A stretch of 64,000 nt of DNA from Pseudomonas sp. HR96. GTDB taxonomy: Bacteria > Pseudomonadota > Gammaproteobacteria > Pseudomonadales > Pseudomonadaceae. This document shows positions 26,139 to 35,526 of this stretch, piece by piece. The notes under the pieces are model-generated. The model saw only the letters and a list, made by a program, of their open reading frames with translations. It was not told the origin of the DNA and did no database searches. The stretch is from contig NZ_CP139141.1 in NCBI RefSeq assembly GCF_034059295.1, positions 4,137,001 to 4,201,000 on the forward strand, written 5' to 3'. The position numbers and the translations under genes are program-made. Each line of letters opens with the position of its first letter. Positions within the stretch are counted from its first letter, which is position 1.

Positions 26139-26873
26139 TCAGCTGTAAGGCAGCTTCATGATGAAGGCCAAGGCGTAATACGGAGGTTTGATGGTCAGCG
26201 CATGCTGGTGCTGGGGGGTGTCCACGCTGACTGTGTGGTTATGCCCTTGCACCTCGTCACTACCAATCGGTCCCGTCATCGGCATCAGCTTGTTGTTGGT
26301 CGGCTCCACGCTCAACAGATGCCCGTTACTGATCGTCATCCCAAAGCCCACGGAGGAGTACGAGCCATAGGCAAAAGATTGCTCGAGAGGGTTAACCGTC
26401 CCAGTAGGAGAAGGAGCGAATCGAACCCCCATACTGTGTTTGTGCGCCGGAATTTGCGCCTCGGTCAGTTGCGTGTCGCCCAGCGTCACGCTGACTTCTG
26501 CCGTGGCCAGCTCGGTCTGCACGTCGAGCTTCAAGTTGGCGCCCTCGCCTGACAACGGTGTGGCAGCAGACTCCGTTGGGCCGCCGGGCTGGCGGCCGAT
26601 CAGAAAGCGCTTTTCCAGGTTGGGCGCACCGGCAGCTGCAGCCGCAGCGGAGCTGTCACAGAACACCCAGCCATCGGGCAACTCTGCCACCGAGCCGATA
26701 AACATCACAATCATTCCAGGGGTGAACCCGTGGGGCGCGGCATTGGCCATATCGATCAAGTTGGCAAAATCTGCCGCCGTTGGAATGCTTCCCGGCAGAA
26801 AGCGTTGTTTCAGGTCGGCTGCCGAGGGTATCCGAACACTGTTTTTAGTCACGTTCCTGGGTAACTTGGCCAT
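26139..26873 (-). CDS. Short collar/fibre protein A with HxH motifs
   Basis: A 244-residue protein from the ATG at 26873 (MAKLPRNVTKNSVRIPSAAD), preceded by GGGAG; a longer frame to 27002 overlaps the upstream baseplate gene. It shares with the adjacent paralogue the segment DFANLIDMANAAPHGFTPGM, the collar motif LPDGWVFCDS..APNLEKRF and the C-terminal end YYALAFIMKLPY. Three HxH sites (PAHKHSMG, GHNHTVSV, PQHQHALT) suggest a metal-pinned trimeric needle. The two genes look like a tandem duplication that diverged mainly in the loop region before the C-terminal HxH pairs, as expected for host-range modules. Confidence 0.8.
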   Translation of the reverse strand: MAKLPRNVTKNSVRIPSAADLKQRFLPGSIPTAADFANLIDMANAAPHGFTPGMIVMFIGSVAELPDGWVFCDSSAAAAAAGAPNLEKRFLIGRQPGGPTESAATPLSGEGANLKLDVQTELATAEVSVTLGDTQLTEAQIPAHKHSMGVRFAPSPTGTVNPLEQSFAYGSYSSVGFGMTISNGHLLSVEPTNNKLMPMTGPIGSDEVQGHNHTVSVDTPQHQHALTIKPPYYALAFIMKLPYS

Positions 26874-26916
26874 TCGCTGCAACTCCCGCCTGAATGATGG
26901 ATCAATCCGCCTGCTG

Positions 26917-29673
26917 TCAGTCAGCCGGCACATAGAACAATTCTTCGCTGCTGATAAAGGCCTCGTCCCATGGCGCGTCCGATTGCGCTTGCGTCGCCAC
27001 ATAGCGCGCGCCGATACCGTAGTTACCCGCAGGGGTCAGACCGATACTCAGTGCCTCGAGCAGTTGATAAGCCCGATCACCCAACGCCTGCAGATTGCTT
27101 TGCCACGCGGCGTAGTTGATGGCGAAGTCGTCAAAGGCGTTATCTTCCAGCCAGTGCATGTGCACCGTGATATGCGCGGGCACTTCAGCGCGTACCACTT
27201 CCTCGAACCAGGTTGCTTGCAGTTCCGGTTCATTGGCGTCTTTCAAGGTGGCACGGCGAAAGATGGCGCTAAGGGTGAAAGAGAACGCGTCAGGTATCTC
27301 ATCCCTGAGAATGTACCAACTGTACTTGGCGAAATCGGTCGGCAAGGTGTCTGCACCTTGCGGCGCCACGACGATGCTGCCCTGGAGTGGCTCGATATGG
27401 GTGACCACAGCCTGCACGTCAGCGAAGACCCCGGCGTCAGCTTCACGGGCGCCGCCCAACTCGCTGCGCAAGGCGATGACAATCTTGTCGCCGACCGCGA
27501 TCTCCAGCGGATAGGGTTCAATCGTCAGGCGCTTGCTGCCGTCCGGCACGCCTAGCTGATTGCCGTAGATCAAACGAAAGCTCATGTCCGACAGCCATTC
27601 GACACTGTTCTTCCAGGTGACCGTGTTGGCTGGCGCATCGACGATACGCATGAAATTGGTTCGCAGTTGCTGGTGATCTTCTGCGCGCACCTCGAAGGCA
27701 TTGTTCAAGACGCGGCTGATCATCACCTGCTTGAGCGTCACCGCCGAGTTGTTACCGGTAGCCGGAACCGTTATATCGATCAACTGCCCAACCTTGAGCA
27801 ACTGCACGCCGGTTGAACTCAAGGTCAGTAGCCAGGGGCTGACATCAGTGCCCGTTGCTGTGCTGACCTGCTGCGGCGTGTCGTAAGCCGGATCGGGTTT
27901 GGCTGGCAACAACGCGCGATGTTCGATCAGATAGAACGGCAGACGGCCCATATCCACCGGCTCATCGAACAACTGCGCGCCAAAGCCCAGACGCGCCGCG
28001 ATACGCTGCTGCAGCGCCGAGACCGAATCGATGCGCAAACTGGCGCGGCTGTAGTTGATATCGGTGATGTGGCGCAGGTAGCCCTGCTGCACTTGCAGGT
28101 AATCCTCCGCACCGGCAGGCGACAACGAGAGGGTGCGGTCGGCGCGGTTTTCGCCAAAGTAGCTCAGCAGGTAATCAACGATCGCCAGTTCCTTTTCCGC
28201 GCTGTGATGCAGCGGCTCGGCATAATCATGCAAGGCCGGTTTGTATGGGCGGTGAACCTGGTCCGGTACTGTCTCCAGGTCGAACGGCCAGCGGTACTCG
28301 CCCCACACCAGGTTGTCGCCGCGGCGTTCGAAGGAGAGCAGGTCCGGCAGTTGCGCGAGCAGACTGCACGCGTCCACCAACCCCTGTTCGAACGGCAGCA
28401 GAAATCGATGCAACTGGATCTCCTGCACGATGGGCGTTTCTTCGTGCAGGCCATAGCACGCTGGCAGCCGTTGACCGGCCCAATAGTATTTCGCCGGTTT
28501 GCGCCAACGACCGAACGGGACGACCACCTGGCTGTCATCGTAGCGAGGCTCTGCCTTGAGCTTGGCTTTGACCTCCTCGCCCGTCAGCGAGACCTGCTGT
28601 CCGCGCTTGAACAACTTGACGACGGCTGCGTTCGCCAACCGGGAAAACGGGTCCGCACCCCACAGGCGAATGTACGTGCCTGCCCCCCTTTGCAAGGTCC
28701 AGACCGGCGGCTGGGCAGCGCTTGCCCCCAGATGACGGATGGCGGCCACGCCGTCTATCTGCAGAACCACTGCGGCAAGCGCCTCGATAGTGAGCGACTG
28801 GGCCGTTGGGTAGTCGAGTTCGGGCGGCATCCGCGTCATCCAGCCATGCTTGAGTCGGGGCCCCTGGAAGACTTCGTCGTTGGTAAAGCCCAGCTCATGC
28901 ATTTGCGCCAGCGGGATATGCGACGCTTGTGGACTGACCAACGCCTTGCCTGCTTCATAGATCTGCGCCATGACCCGAGCGGGATCGGTGCAATCGTCCT
29001 CGAGGTCGACGATCATGTGGATGTCGGCGTCCTGAGGGGCTACCCAGACAACCTCACGCACCGCCTCACACAGGTTGCGGTTGTTCTGCAGCCACTCCTC
29101 CAGCACGGGCTCCGCCTCTGCCCGGCTCACCGCGTCGCTCGGTTCCACATACAGACGATAGGTCCCGGCCACCCTCAAGGTCTGATAATCACCCGCGTCT
29201 GCGCCAGGTTTCTTGAACAGCATTTTCTTGGTGCCCGGCTCGTAGTAATACTCGAACTGGTCCTGCGCGGTATCCCGATGTAACTGCACGTTGCGAAACA
29301 GAAAGCCCGTATCGCTGCCTGGCGTGCCATCAACGGTGTGAAGATCCAGCAACCCCCGGCGAAAATCATCCTCGGTCACCGGTCCGCAGGTCAGGGCCCG
29401 ATCCGGCCCGAAGCCCTCGATGAAAATGCCGCTCTGCTCGCCCTGATCCTGCGGCGTGAGCATGTCCACCAGCGGCAGGCTGTGCCGATAGCCGACATCG
29501 GACACCGCATAGGCCAGGGCCTGCAGCAGCGTCACCCCGGGGTCGTGCTCGCCCTTGTCGGTCCACACCTTGCCGGCCAGTCGTTGCACCTCGGCCAAGG
29601 CTTGTTGGTACAGGGCGTCGAAATTGATGCGCTCGTCGATTTCGGCGAGGCTCAGCGGGCTCTGGATGCTCAT
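26917..29673 (-). CDS. Large baseplate wedge protein (Afp12-like)
   Basis: A 918-residue protein. The N-terminus has the wedge motif DKGEHDPGVTLLQALAYAVS (about 39-58), typical of Afp11/Afp12 and gp6-like baseplate proteins, followed by DVGYRHSLPLVDMLTP. The mid part has repeated strands (YIRLWGADPFSRLA, VVVPFGRWRKPAKYYWAGQ), and the C-terminal ~130 residues include ELQATWFEEVVRAEVPAHIT and VHMHWLEDNAFDDF, as in Afp12 proteins. It is preceded by AAGGAG and sits between the Afp11-like protein and the short fibre proteins, the canonical position. No propeller insertion is seen here. Confidence 0.85.
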   Translation of the reverse strand: MSIQSPLSLAEIDERINFDALYQQALAEVQRLAGKVWTDKGEHDPGVTLLQALAYAVSDVGYRHSLPLVDMLTPQDQGEQSGIFIEGFGPDRALTCGPVTEDDFRRGLLDLHTVDGTPGSDTGFLFRNVQLHRDTAQDQFEYYYEPGTKKMLFKKPGADAGDYQTLRVAGTYRLYVEPSDAVSRAEAEPVLEEWLQNNRNLCEAVREVVWVAPQDADIHMIVDLEDDCTDPARVMAQIYEAGKALVSPQASHIPLAQMHELGFTNDEVFQGPRLKHGWMTRMPPELDYPTAQSLTIEALAAVVLQIDGVAAIRHLGASAAQPPVWTLQRGAGTYIRLWGADPFSRLANAAVVKLFKRGQQVSLTGEEVKAKLKAEPRYDDSQVVVPFGRWRKPAKYYWAGQRLPACYGLHEETPIVQEIQLHRFLLPFEQGLVDACSLLAQLPDLLSFERRGDNLVWGEYRWPFDLETVPDQVHRPYKPALHDYAEPLHHSAEKELAIVDYLLSYFGENRADRTLSLSPAGAEDYLQVQQGYLRHITDINYSRASLRIDSVSALQQRIAARLGFGAQLFDEPVDMGRLPFYLIEHRALLPAKPDPAYDTPQQVSTATGTDVSPWLLTLSSTGVQLLKVGQLIDITVPATGNNSAVTLKQVMISRVLNNAFEVRAEDHQQLRTNFMRIVDAPANTVTWKNSVEWLSDMSFRLIYGNQLGVPDGSKRLTIEPYPLEIAVGDKIVIALRSELGGAREADAGVFADVQAVVTHIEPLQGSIVVAPQGADTLPTDFAKYSWYILRDEIPDAFSFTLSAIFRRATLKDANEPELQATWFEEVVRAEVPAHITVHMHWLEDNAFDDFAINYAAWQSNLQALGDRAYQLLEALSIGLTPAGNYGIGARYVATQAQSDAPWDEAFISSEELFYVPAD

Positions 29674-29698
29674 GTCACTCCTTCTGCGCCTAGGCGTC

Positions 29699-32600
29699 TT
29701 ATTCGGCCGAAAAGGTCAGGATGGGGATTACGCCACTGTGCTCGTCGAGGTCCTCACCGACCGCAGGGATAACCAGTCTGGTGACCCTGACCACGTCCGG
29801 CTGGCGCAGGATCAAGGCCAGCAGCGCGTAGTAATCCAGCGGGCCGCCATTACGCACCGTGCTGGTGTCGTCAAATGCCCAGGGCATGTAGTGGCGCGCC
29901 AGCGCCGTCTGTACCTGCTGCAAGGCATAGTCGTGGTTGATGTCAGTGGCGAATACGATGTCCATGGTGACGCGGGTGTCTACGTACACCGGGTTGATCA
30001 GACGCACCTGCAGCCAGGGCGAAGTCCGCCCCACCAGCCATTCGGTCATTTGTGCCAGGTGCGACGGGCTGAACACCGGGCGCAGCGGGTCTTGATTGTC
30101 CTGTGCGCCATGCGCCGGTATCACCACCATGGTCAACTCCCGCACACCGTCGTCGACTATCAGGGGAGCCTTGGCCGCAATGATCTGCGCGACATCGGTG
30201 AACTGAGCCAACAGCAGACCGACGATTTCCTGCGCGGTCAGGCCGCGGCCACGATTGGCCAGGCGGGCCGCGCAGCGCTCGATGAACGCGTCGGTGGTTT
30301 CGGCCGCCCGACCGCCTTGCGAAGGCCAAGGCTGCGTGACCGAGGCCAGGCCCTCGATCGGCTCCAGCGTATCGCGCACGCTGTTGGCCGGGGTGCTGCC
30401 GGCGAAATCGCTGGCGGCCTGGGGGTTGTCGAAGTTGCGAATGGCCAGGCCGGCATTGGCCGTCAGGCCGCAAATCAACGGGTATAGGTTGATGTCGGAG
30501 TCGGGCTCTGCAGGCTGCAAGCCGCTGATGGCGGCACGCAACCAGATGCGGCCTGTTGGCATGACCCTGGAGTCCAGGGTCGCATCGGCAGGCAACTGAG
30601 CGGTCCATAGACCCGAAAGAAACAACCCTTGGGTGCGGTCGTTCACCGCTCCTGCCAGACCTTTCCAGACATCGCCCGTGGCCAGATAGCTCCACTCGAT
30701 GAGGTAAGACTGCGGGCTCTGCAAGCGCCAGCACAGGGAAAGCGTCTGCCGGGCCGCAGCGTTGTTGAAACCCAGGTAGAGATAGGCATTCTTTCCTTCG
30801 GCGGGCTGAGGCCAATGGAGCGCAGCGGCAGCCGCGGGACTGGCCCAGCCGGAAAAGGGGGTCGGATAATAGACTTTTTCCGGGGCAGCGTTGATCTCGC
30901 CGCTGGTCGATGGCGGGGCAGCGGAGTCGGGCTCGGGGCCGGTGACAGCGATGGAGTCCACCAGCTGCAGATTCTTCCCAGCCAGGTTGCTCAACCTGAG
31001 CAGCGGATGGGCGTCGTTGAAGCCGTCCAGCCCAGCGGGGGGCGATGCGTGCAAAGGCGCATCAGGTGCCAGATTCAGCGTGCGCGAGCTCTGCGTACTG
31101 GTGACGGAGACATCCACCCATTGGCCATTGCTGCTGACGGCCGCAGCAATCTCGGCAGGCTCCACATCCTGGCCAAAACCGACCGTTATCAGGCCAATGC
31201 CGGTAGCGCTGGTCAATGCTGAAGACACCAGAATGCTGCTGGTTCGTTGATACTGCGGCTGATCATTTGCGAAGAGTCGCATCCCCTCGGGGGGCCAAGG
31301 CACATTTGCCATCAGGTCATAGGCAACCAGGGCGCGGACATTTTCAGCATCTGGGTTGAATCGCACCCAGCGCAGATCCGTCCACTGTGCATGATTGGCC
31401 AGTACCGCCTCCTGCAGTCGATACTCGCGCACACTCCCTGTCTCGTTGCGCCCGCCATCGAGCAACGTGCCGGCCGGTATCAGCACCTGTTGCACGTCCG
31501 CCTGCGGGATGAACGAGACGATCACCTGGTCTGGCTGCGCCGGCTTCTCCTTGAGCCCCAGCTGCTTGCGGTAATACAGCTGGCGATGGTTGCGCGGCAG
31601 GCGGTTGAGCAGCCAGCGCGGCGTTTCCATCATGCGCCAGTAAGCCAGCATGAGGGCCTGGTGGGGCAGCAGATCAGGAGCTTCGTCGGTGAGGCCGTGA
31701 TCGTAGAACTGTTGCAGGGAGGTTGGGGTGACCGGGCGCTCGGTGCGCCCTTGTGCGCCGAAAAAGGCTTCGGACCAGGAGTGGGTATAGGGAAAGTTGC
31801 TATAGACGTAAACAACCCCGTTCGCCGTGCCGTTCGACTTCATTGCGTAAGGCGCCGACACGGCAACCGTCTCGCTGTCGCCGCTCATGCAGACTTGAGT
31901 TCCGAACAGGGAACCAGGCCAAGGTGACGGGGGGAGAATGATTCGACGACCAATCACTTCATCTTTGAACAGTCGCACGCTGTAGACGGCGCCCGCGTTG
32001 TTCCCCGTCAGGTCGCTTTGCGGCAAGCCGATCAATACATAAGTGCCGTCATCGCTGATTGCCAAATCACTGCCAAAGCCATCTCCACCCGGAAACGTCG
32101 AAGCCAGAATACTGGTCTTGGTACTCCACAGCTCCGCCCAATGGTAAACGTGAACGCCGGAATTGCCCCTGATGAGCAGGTGATGGCCAGGCCCCGAAAG
32201 TTTCACAGCGGTACCGAATTGGTCCCCCACTCGGGGCGTTGGCGCATACAAGGTAGTGCGCCTGACAGGCTCAGGCTCCCACGTCTGGCCTGATCGCTCG
32301 AAGATATGCACGGCTCCGGCAACTCCAATCCCCTCCTGGACGGCTTGCGGTTCACCGACGACCAGAACACTGCCATCTGCACTCAGGCTCAGGGCAGCAC
32401 CGAACTTCGAGCTGCCGCTTTGGTCGGTCCCGAGAGTACGCCGCTGCCAGTTATCATTGCGGCTGTAGACATGGACAAGCCCCAGAGATGGCTGTGCGTC
32501 GACCAATGTTGTGCCGTCTGCCGAAAGCGACAGCCGCCCTGAGTTGCCGAACTCTTCGGGCGTGCCCCCGGGGGGGAGTTCAAGGGTCGTTTCTGTCTCC

Positions 32601-33076
32601 CACTCGTTGTCTACACAGCGGTAGATGAAGACCTTGCCTGTAGGCTGCCCCTCACCATTACTTGACAGGGGACTGCCCAGCGCTACGACGCTGCCATCTG
32701 CATTAACCGCCAGCCCACTCCCCAAAAGAGATACAGACTCATAAAAGTAATGCGTTCGTTTCCAACCGGCAGGATCGCGGCGGTAGAAATAAACGGTGTT
32801 AGGCACCATCATTGTACCTACCAAAAGCGCTTGCCCATCGGCGCTGATTTTCATCTCCGCGCCGAACCGAGAAGACAGCTCATTTCTCGGCGACTCAATC
32901 GTCTGCATTTCCCCAGCCAAACCCGCCGCCAGCGGCACAACCCCCAAGTTCTCGCTGCTGTCCAACTCCACCTCGAACGGCACCTTATCCACATACCCGC
33001 GCCACTCCTCCAACCGCTGCTCAAGGCTGCGATCATCCAGCACGAACGGCAGTACCCCATCGCTTTCAATCGTCAT
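29699..33076 (-). CDS. Baseplate J-like protein (Afp11-like) with inserted seven-repeat propeller
   Basis: A 1,125-residue protein. After an N-terminal segment of ~55 residues comes an inserted FG-GAP-like propeller (about 60-430). Its seven repeats begin near residues 71, 118, 176, 225, 287, 334 and 391, each of the form FGxxLxxSxDGxxLxVGx followed by VxVY. The remainder (about 450-1125) is the Afp11/baseplate J body: YWRMMETPRWLLNRLP, VQQVLIPAGTLLDGG, FIERCAARLANRGRGLTAQE (the usual 'LRHKxRAxTxxDYE' region), and a C-terminal TRVTMDIVFATDINHDYAL. Ordinary Afp11 proteins lack this propeller. Its repeats match those in two sheath proteins of the same operon. Confidence 0.85.
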   Translation of the reverse strand: MTIESDGVLPFVLDDRSLEQRLEEWRGYVDKVPFEVELDSSENLGVVPLAAGLAGEMQTIESPRNELSSRFGAEMKISADGQALLVGTMMVPNTVYFYRRDPAGWKRTHYFYESVSLLGSGLAVNADGSVVALGSPLSSNGEGQPTGKVFIYRCVDNEWETETTLELPPGGTPEEFGNSGRLSLSADGTTLVDAQPSLGLVHVYSRNDNWQRRTLGTDQSGSSKFGAALSLSADGSVLVVGEPQAVQEGIGVAGAVHIFERSGQTWEPEPVRRTTLYAPTPRVGDQFGTAVKLSGPGHHLLIRGNSGVHVYHWAELWSTKTSILASTFPGGDGFGSDLAISDDGTYVLIGLPQSDLTGNNAGAVYSVRLFKDEVIGRRIILPPSPWPGSLFGTQVCMSGDSETVAVSAPYAMKSNGTANGVVYVYSNFPYTHSWSEAFFGAQGRTERPVTPTSLQQFYDHGLTDEAPDLLPHQALMLAYWRMMETPRWLLNRLPRNHRQLYYRKQLGLKEKPAQPDQVIVSFIPQADVQQVLIPAGTLLDGGRNETGSVREYRLQEAVLANHAQWTDLRWVRFNPDAENVRALVAYDLMANVPWPPEGMRLFANDQPQYQRTSSILVSSALTSATGIGLITVGFGQDVEPAEIAAAVSSNGQWVDVSVTSTQSSRTLNLAPDAPLHASPPAGLDGFNDAHPLLRLSNLAGKNLQLVDSIAVTGPEPDSAAPPSTSGEINAAPEKVYYPTPFSGWASPAAAAALHWPQPAEGKNAYLYLGFNNAAARQTLSLCWRLQSPQSYLIEWSYLATGDVWKGLAGAVNDRTQGLFLSGLWTAQLPADATLDSRVMPTGRIWLRAAISGLQPAEPDSDINLYPLICGLTANAGLAIRNFDNPQAASDFAGSTPANSVRDTLEPIEGLASVTQPWPSQGGRAAETTDAFIERCAARLANRGRGLTAQEIVGLLLAQFTDVAQIIAAKAPLIVDDGVRELTMVVIPAHGAQDNQDPLRPVFSPSHLAQMTEWLVGRTSPWLQVRLINPVYVDTRVTMDIVFATDINHDYALQQVQTALARHYMPWAFDDTSTVRNGGPLDYYALLALILRQPDVVRVTRLVIPAVGEDLDEHSGVIPILTFSAE

Positions 33077-33125
33077 GTCGATCCATCCTGCGAATAATGG
33101 CGTGGCTTGCAGGTGCGCCAGGCGT

Positions 33126-33551
33126 TCAGCCCACCGTCACAAACTTTTGCTGTGTGATGAAACTACCCGTGCCAACGCGCGGCACGTTGAACATCGGGTC
33201 GTTGGGCGTCTGCGAGGATTGGGTCGCGGGCCTTGTCCCAGTGAACTCTGCCGTGAACTGCGTTCCCATCAGCAACACGCCAACGCCCATGACCTTGCAC
33301 CAGGACGGCTGCTGATCGGGTTTCAACGTCTTGATGATCGCGTTACCCGCTCCCTCCGAGGGATACGTCTCGGTAAAATACGGCCCTGGCGCAGTCACGC
33401 TGGAGATGTCGGTGACCAGGCATACAGGCTTGCCATTGACTGTCGGCCGCCAGCCCGTCGCGCGTATCGGTACGGGAGAGCGCATTACCTTCGCATCGGC
33501 AAAGGTCGGGTCGAACTTGACCCCGTCGGTATCACAGACCAGCTCTTTCAT
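33126..33551 (-). CDS. PAAR-like spike-tip protein (Afp10 position)
   Basis: A 141-residue, beta- and Gly/Pro-rich protein overlapping the preceding gp25-like gene by 4 nt (ATGA). It contains GKPVCLVTDISSV, similar to the 'GxPVCxVGD' turn of PAAR/DUF4150 proteins, CKVMGVGVLLMGTQF in the middle, and a C-terminal NVPRVGTGSFITQQKFV. PAAR proteins cap the spike and sharpen it; they can also anchor effectors. Identification relies on position (between gp25-like and Afp11-like genes) and this weak motif. Confidence 0.6.
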   Translation of the reverse strand: MKELVCDTDGVKFDPTFADAKVMRSPVPIRATGWRPTVNGKPVCLVTDISSVTAPGPYFTETYPSEGAGNAIIKTLKPDQQPSWCKVMGVGVLLMGTQFTAEFTGTRPATQSSQTPNDPMFNVPRVGTGSFITQQKFVTVG

Positions 33552-33967
33552 ATGTGCCTCCGCGCCAGACCTTCATTAAGGTCGAGGTCCCAATTCAGCG
33601 CGCCTTCGAAATCGGCGTTGCGCACCCGATACTGCACCCGCACCTTGAGCAGGCTGGGCCGGTTGGGGTCCTGTTGCACCTGCACGCTGCTGACCAGCAC
33701 CCGCGGTTCGTCGCGCTCGACGCTTTCGGTGATGCGCGCGGTCAGGCGGCTGACCAGGCCGTCGGTGACGTTCTCGAACATTAACGGCGTCAGGTCGCTG
33801 CCGAACTCCGGGCGCATCACCCGCTCGCCGGCCTGGGTGCTGAAGATGATCCGCAGGCTCTGCTCGATGTCGGCCAGGTCCACTGCCATCTTTGCCCCTT
33901 GCGCCACGCTGAAAGCCACCGGGAAGGCCCAGCCACGACCCAGCACACCACTGTTGTCGGGTTTCAT
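33548..33967 (-). CDS. gp25-like baseplate wedge protein (Afp9-like)
   Basis: A 139-residue GPW/gp25-family protein from the ATG at 33967 (MKPDNSGVLGRGWAFPV), preceded by GAGGTG. The hallmarks are the N-terminal GRGWAFPV, DIEQSLRIIFSTQAGERVMRPEFG (about 32-55; the conserved ILxTxxGERVMxPxFG motif) and RVLVSSVQVQQD. It joins sheath to baseplate in contractile machines. The frame upstream to 34330 runs across the spike gene in another reading frame and is not used. Confidence 0.93.
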   Translation of the reverse strand: MKPDNSGVLGRGWAFPVAFSVAQGAKMAVDLADIEQSLRIIFSTQAGERVMRPEFGSDLTPLMFENVTDGLVSRLTARITESVERDEPRVLVSSVQVQQDPNRPSLLKVRVQYRVRNADFEGALNWDLDLNEGLARRHI

Positions 33968-33975
33968 CCTGCACC

Positions 33976-35526
33976 TCAGGTCTGTTTGAAATCGACGGCC
34001 TGGCCGACGATGGTGGTTTTTTGGGTGCCCTTGACCAGCAGCTCGTCCAGCGCGACCACGCTGACTTTTTTCGGGCTCTCGAGGCTGACGCCCTCGGCGT
34101 CCAGCACCAGCTCGCCCTGCCCCAACACCCGCAAACCGCGGGCGACCGGTGCGCCGGTCTTCGGAAAGTAGGCCGCTGGCACCGGCTTGCGTGCGCTGTA
34201 CAGTGAACCGACGATCACCGGGTAGCTGAGGTCGCCGTCGAGAAACTGCAGGAGCACTTCGTCGCCGACCTCGGGGAACAGATAGAGCCCCGATTGCATG
34301 CTGGCCAGAGGTGAAGCCAGGCGTGCCCACAATGGGTCCGGCCCGATGGCGGGAATCTTCACCGCCACCTGGAAGTTGGGATCGGCCGGTTGCGGATAGT
34401 TCAGCACCACACCGATGTGGCTGGTGGCAACGTTCGAATGGGGCGTGATGACGTCGCTCAGTGGCCGCTCCAGGCCCACCCCGACGCTGGTGGTCCAGCC
34501 CTTGGCGTCACCGACATGGCGAATCGAGGTGATGGGCGCAGTGCCGTCCAGGCGTGGGCCAACGCCAATGATGGTGGCCATCTTCGCCAGTTGGTAACCC
34601 AGATGCGCGGAGCTGCCGTCGAAAGTCACCGTGCCCTGCACAGCCTCCAGTTGCCGGGCCATCTGCATGCCATCGGCCAGCGCCTGCTGGGCCAAAGGCC
34701 GCAAAGGCGCGGAGCGGCTGACGCTCAACCCGCGGTCAGCAATCATGGGCAGGTCGTAGGCGTTCAGTGAGAGCAAGCCGAATGGCAGATTGCTGCCCAT
34801 TTTCGGCGCAGGCGCCATCATCTGCTCGGCCACGCTCCAGGCCGTGGTCGAGACCTTGTCGCGGCCCTCGTCGGCGAAGCGCCAGTCGAGCGCTCGGACG
34901 CCCTGGCTGCTGAAGGTCAGATGGTTGACCACCAGCGCGCCGGCGGCCGAGACGACCCCCGGCACCGGTACGCTGGGCGGCTCGATGCGATAGCCTTCCA
35001 CGGTCGGCACACACCAGGCACGATTGGCCGCCACCCGGGCGCGCACGAAGTGCCAGTCGCTCTGGTCGTGCTGCACCAGTTGTACATGGTCGGCGGTGAG
35101 CCCTACGGTGACCGCCTCGAGCAGGCCAAAGGAACCGATCCGGTCGGCCAGCACCTGCATCACGATCAGGTTGTCGGTCATGATCGGCGGCGAGCCGGGG
35201 CCGCCGAACACGCGTGATTCACGGCCCAAGGTCAAGGCGAACAACCAGTGACGCAGGGTCAAGGTGATGCGCAGGGTCTGCAGGCGCAAAGACACTTGCT
35301 GGCGGGTGACGACGCCTTTGAACACCGCCTTGCCCTCGAGTTTGAGGGTCACATCGACACCGCTACGAGTGGCCTCGAGGTTTTTCTGGTTGGCGGCGCT
35401 GTGGGTCACATCGAACACCACCACCGCGTACGGGATGGCATTGATGGCGTATTCGATCTCGAAACTCTGCAGGTCGAAATCGGGCAGCTCCACGAGGCTG
35501 TTGGCGAAATAGCATTTCAGGCTCAT
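33976..35526 (-). CDS. Spike/hub protein, gpD-gpV fusion (Afp8/VgrG-like)
   Basis: A 516-residue protein from the ATG at 35526, which forms a 4-nt overlap with the previous stop and has GAGGA at a usable distance. The N-terminal ~330 residues follow the phage late-control D/gp27-like hub (LPDFDLQSFEIEYAINAIPY, AVVVFDVTHSA, GVVTRQQVSLR). The following ~100 residues are the gpV/gp5-like OB fold with YLFPEVGDEVLLQFLDGDLS and PVIVGSLYSARKPVPA, and a short beta-helical spike ends the protein. It forms the trimeric puncturing spike at the tube tip. Confidence 0.92.
   Translation of the reverse strand: MSLKCYFANSLVELPDFDLQSFEIEYAINAIPYAVVVFDVTHSAANQKNLEATRSGVDVTLKLEGKAVFKGVVTRQQVSLRLQTLRITLTLRHWLFALTLGRESRVFGGPGSPPIMTDNLIVMQVLADRIGSFGLLEAVTVGLTADHVQLVQHDQSDWHFVRARVAANRAWCVPTVEGYRIEPPSVPVPGVVSAAGALVVNHLTFSSQGVRALDWRFADEGRDKVSTTAWSVAEQMMAPAPKMGSNLPFGLLSLNAYDLPMIADRGLSVSRSAPLRPLAQQALADGMQMARQLEAVQGTVTFDGSSAHLGYQLAKMATIIGVGPRLDGTAPITSIRHVGDAKGWTTSVGVGLERPLSDVITPHSNVATSHIGVVLNYPQPADPNFQVAVKIPAIGPDPLWARLASPLASMQSGLYLFPEVGDEVLLQFLDGDLSYPVIVGSLYSARKPVPAAYFPKTGAPVARGLRVLGQGELVLDAEGVSLESPKKVSVVALDELLVKGTQKTTIVGQAVDFKQT

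Noticed and set aside
27919..29283. A 454-codon plus-strand open frame within the Afp12-like gene
   Set aside because: Antisense shadow with no ribosome site or recognisable domain; the minus-strand frame has clear baseplate motifs.
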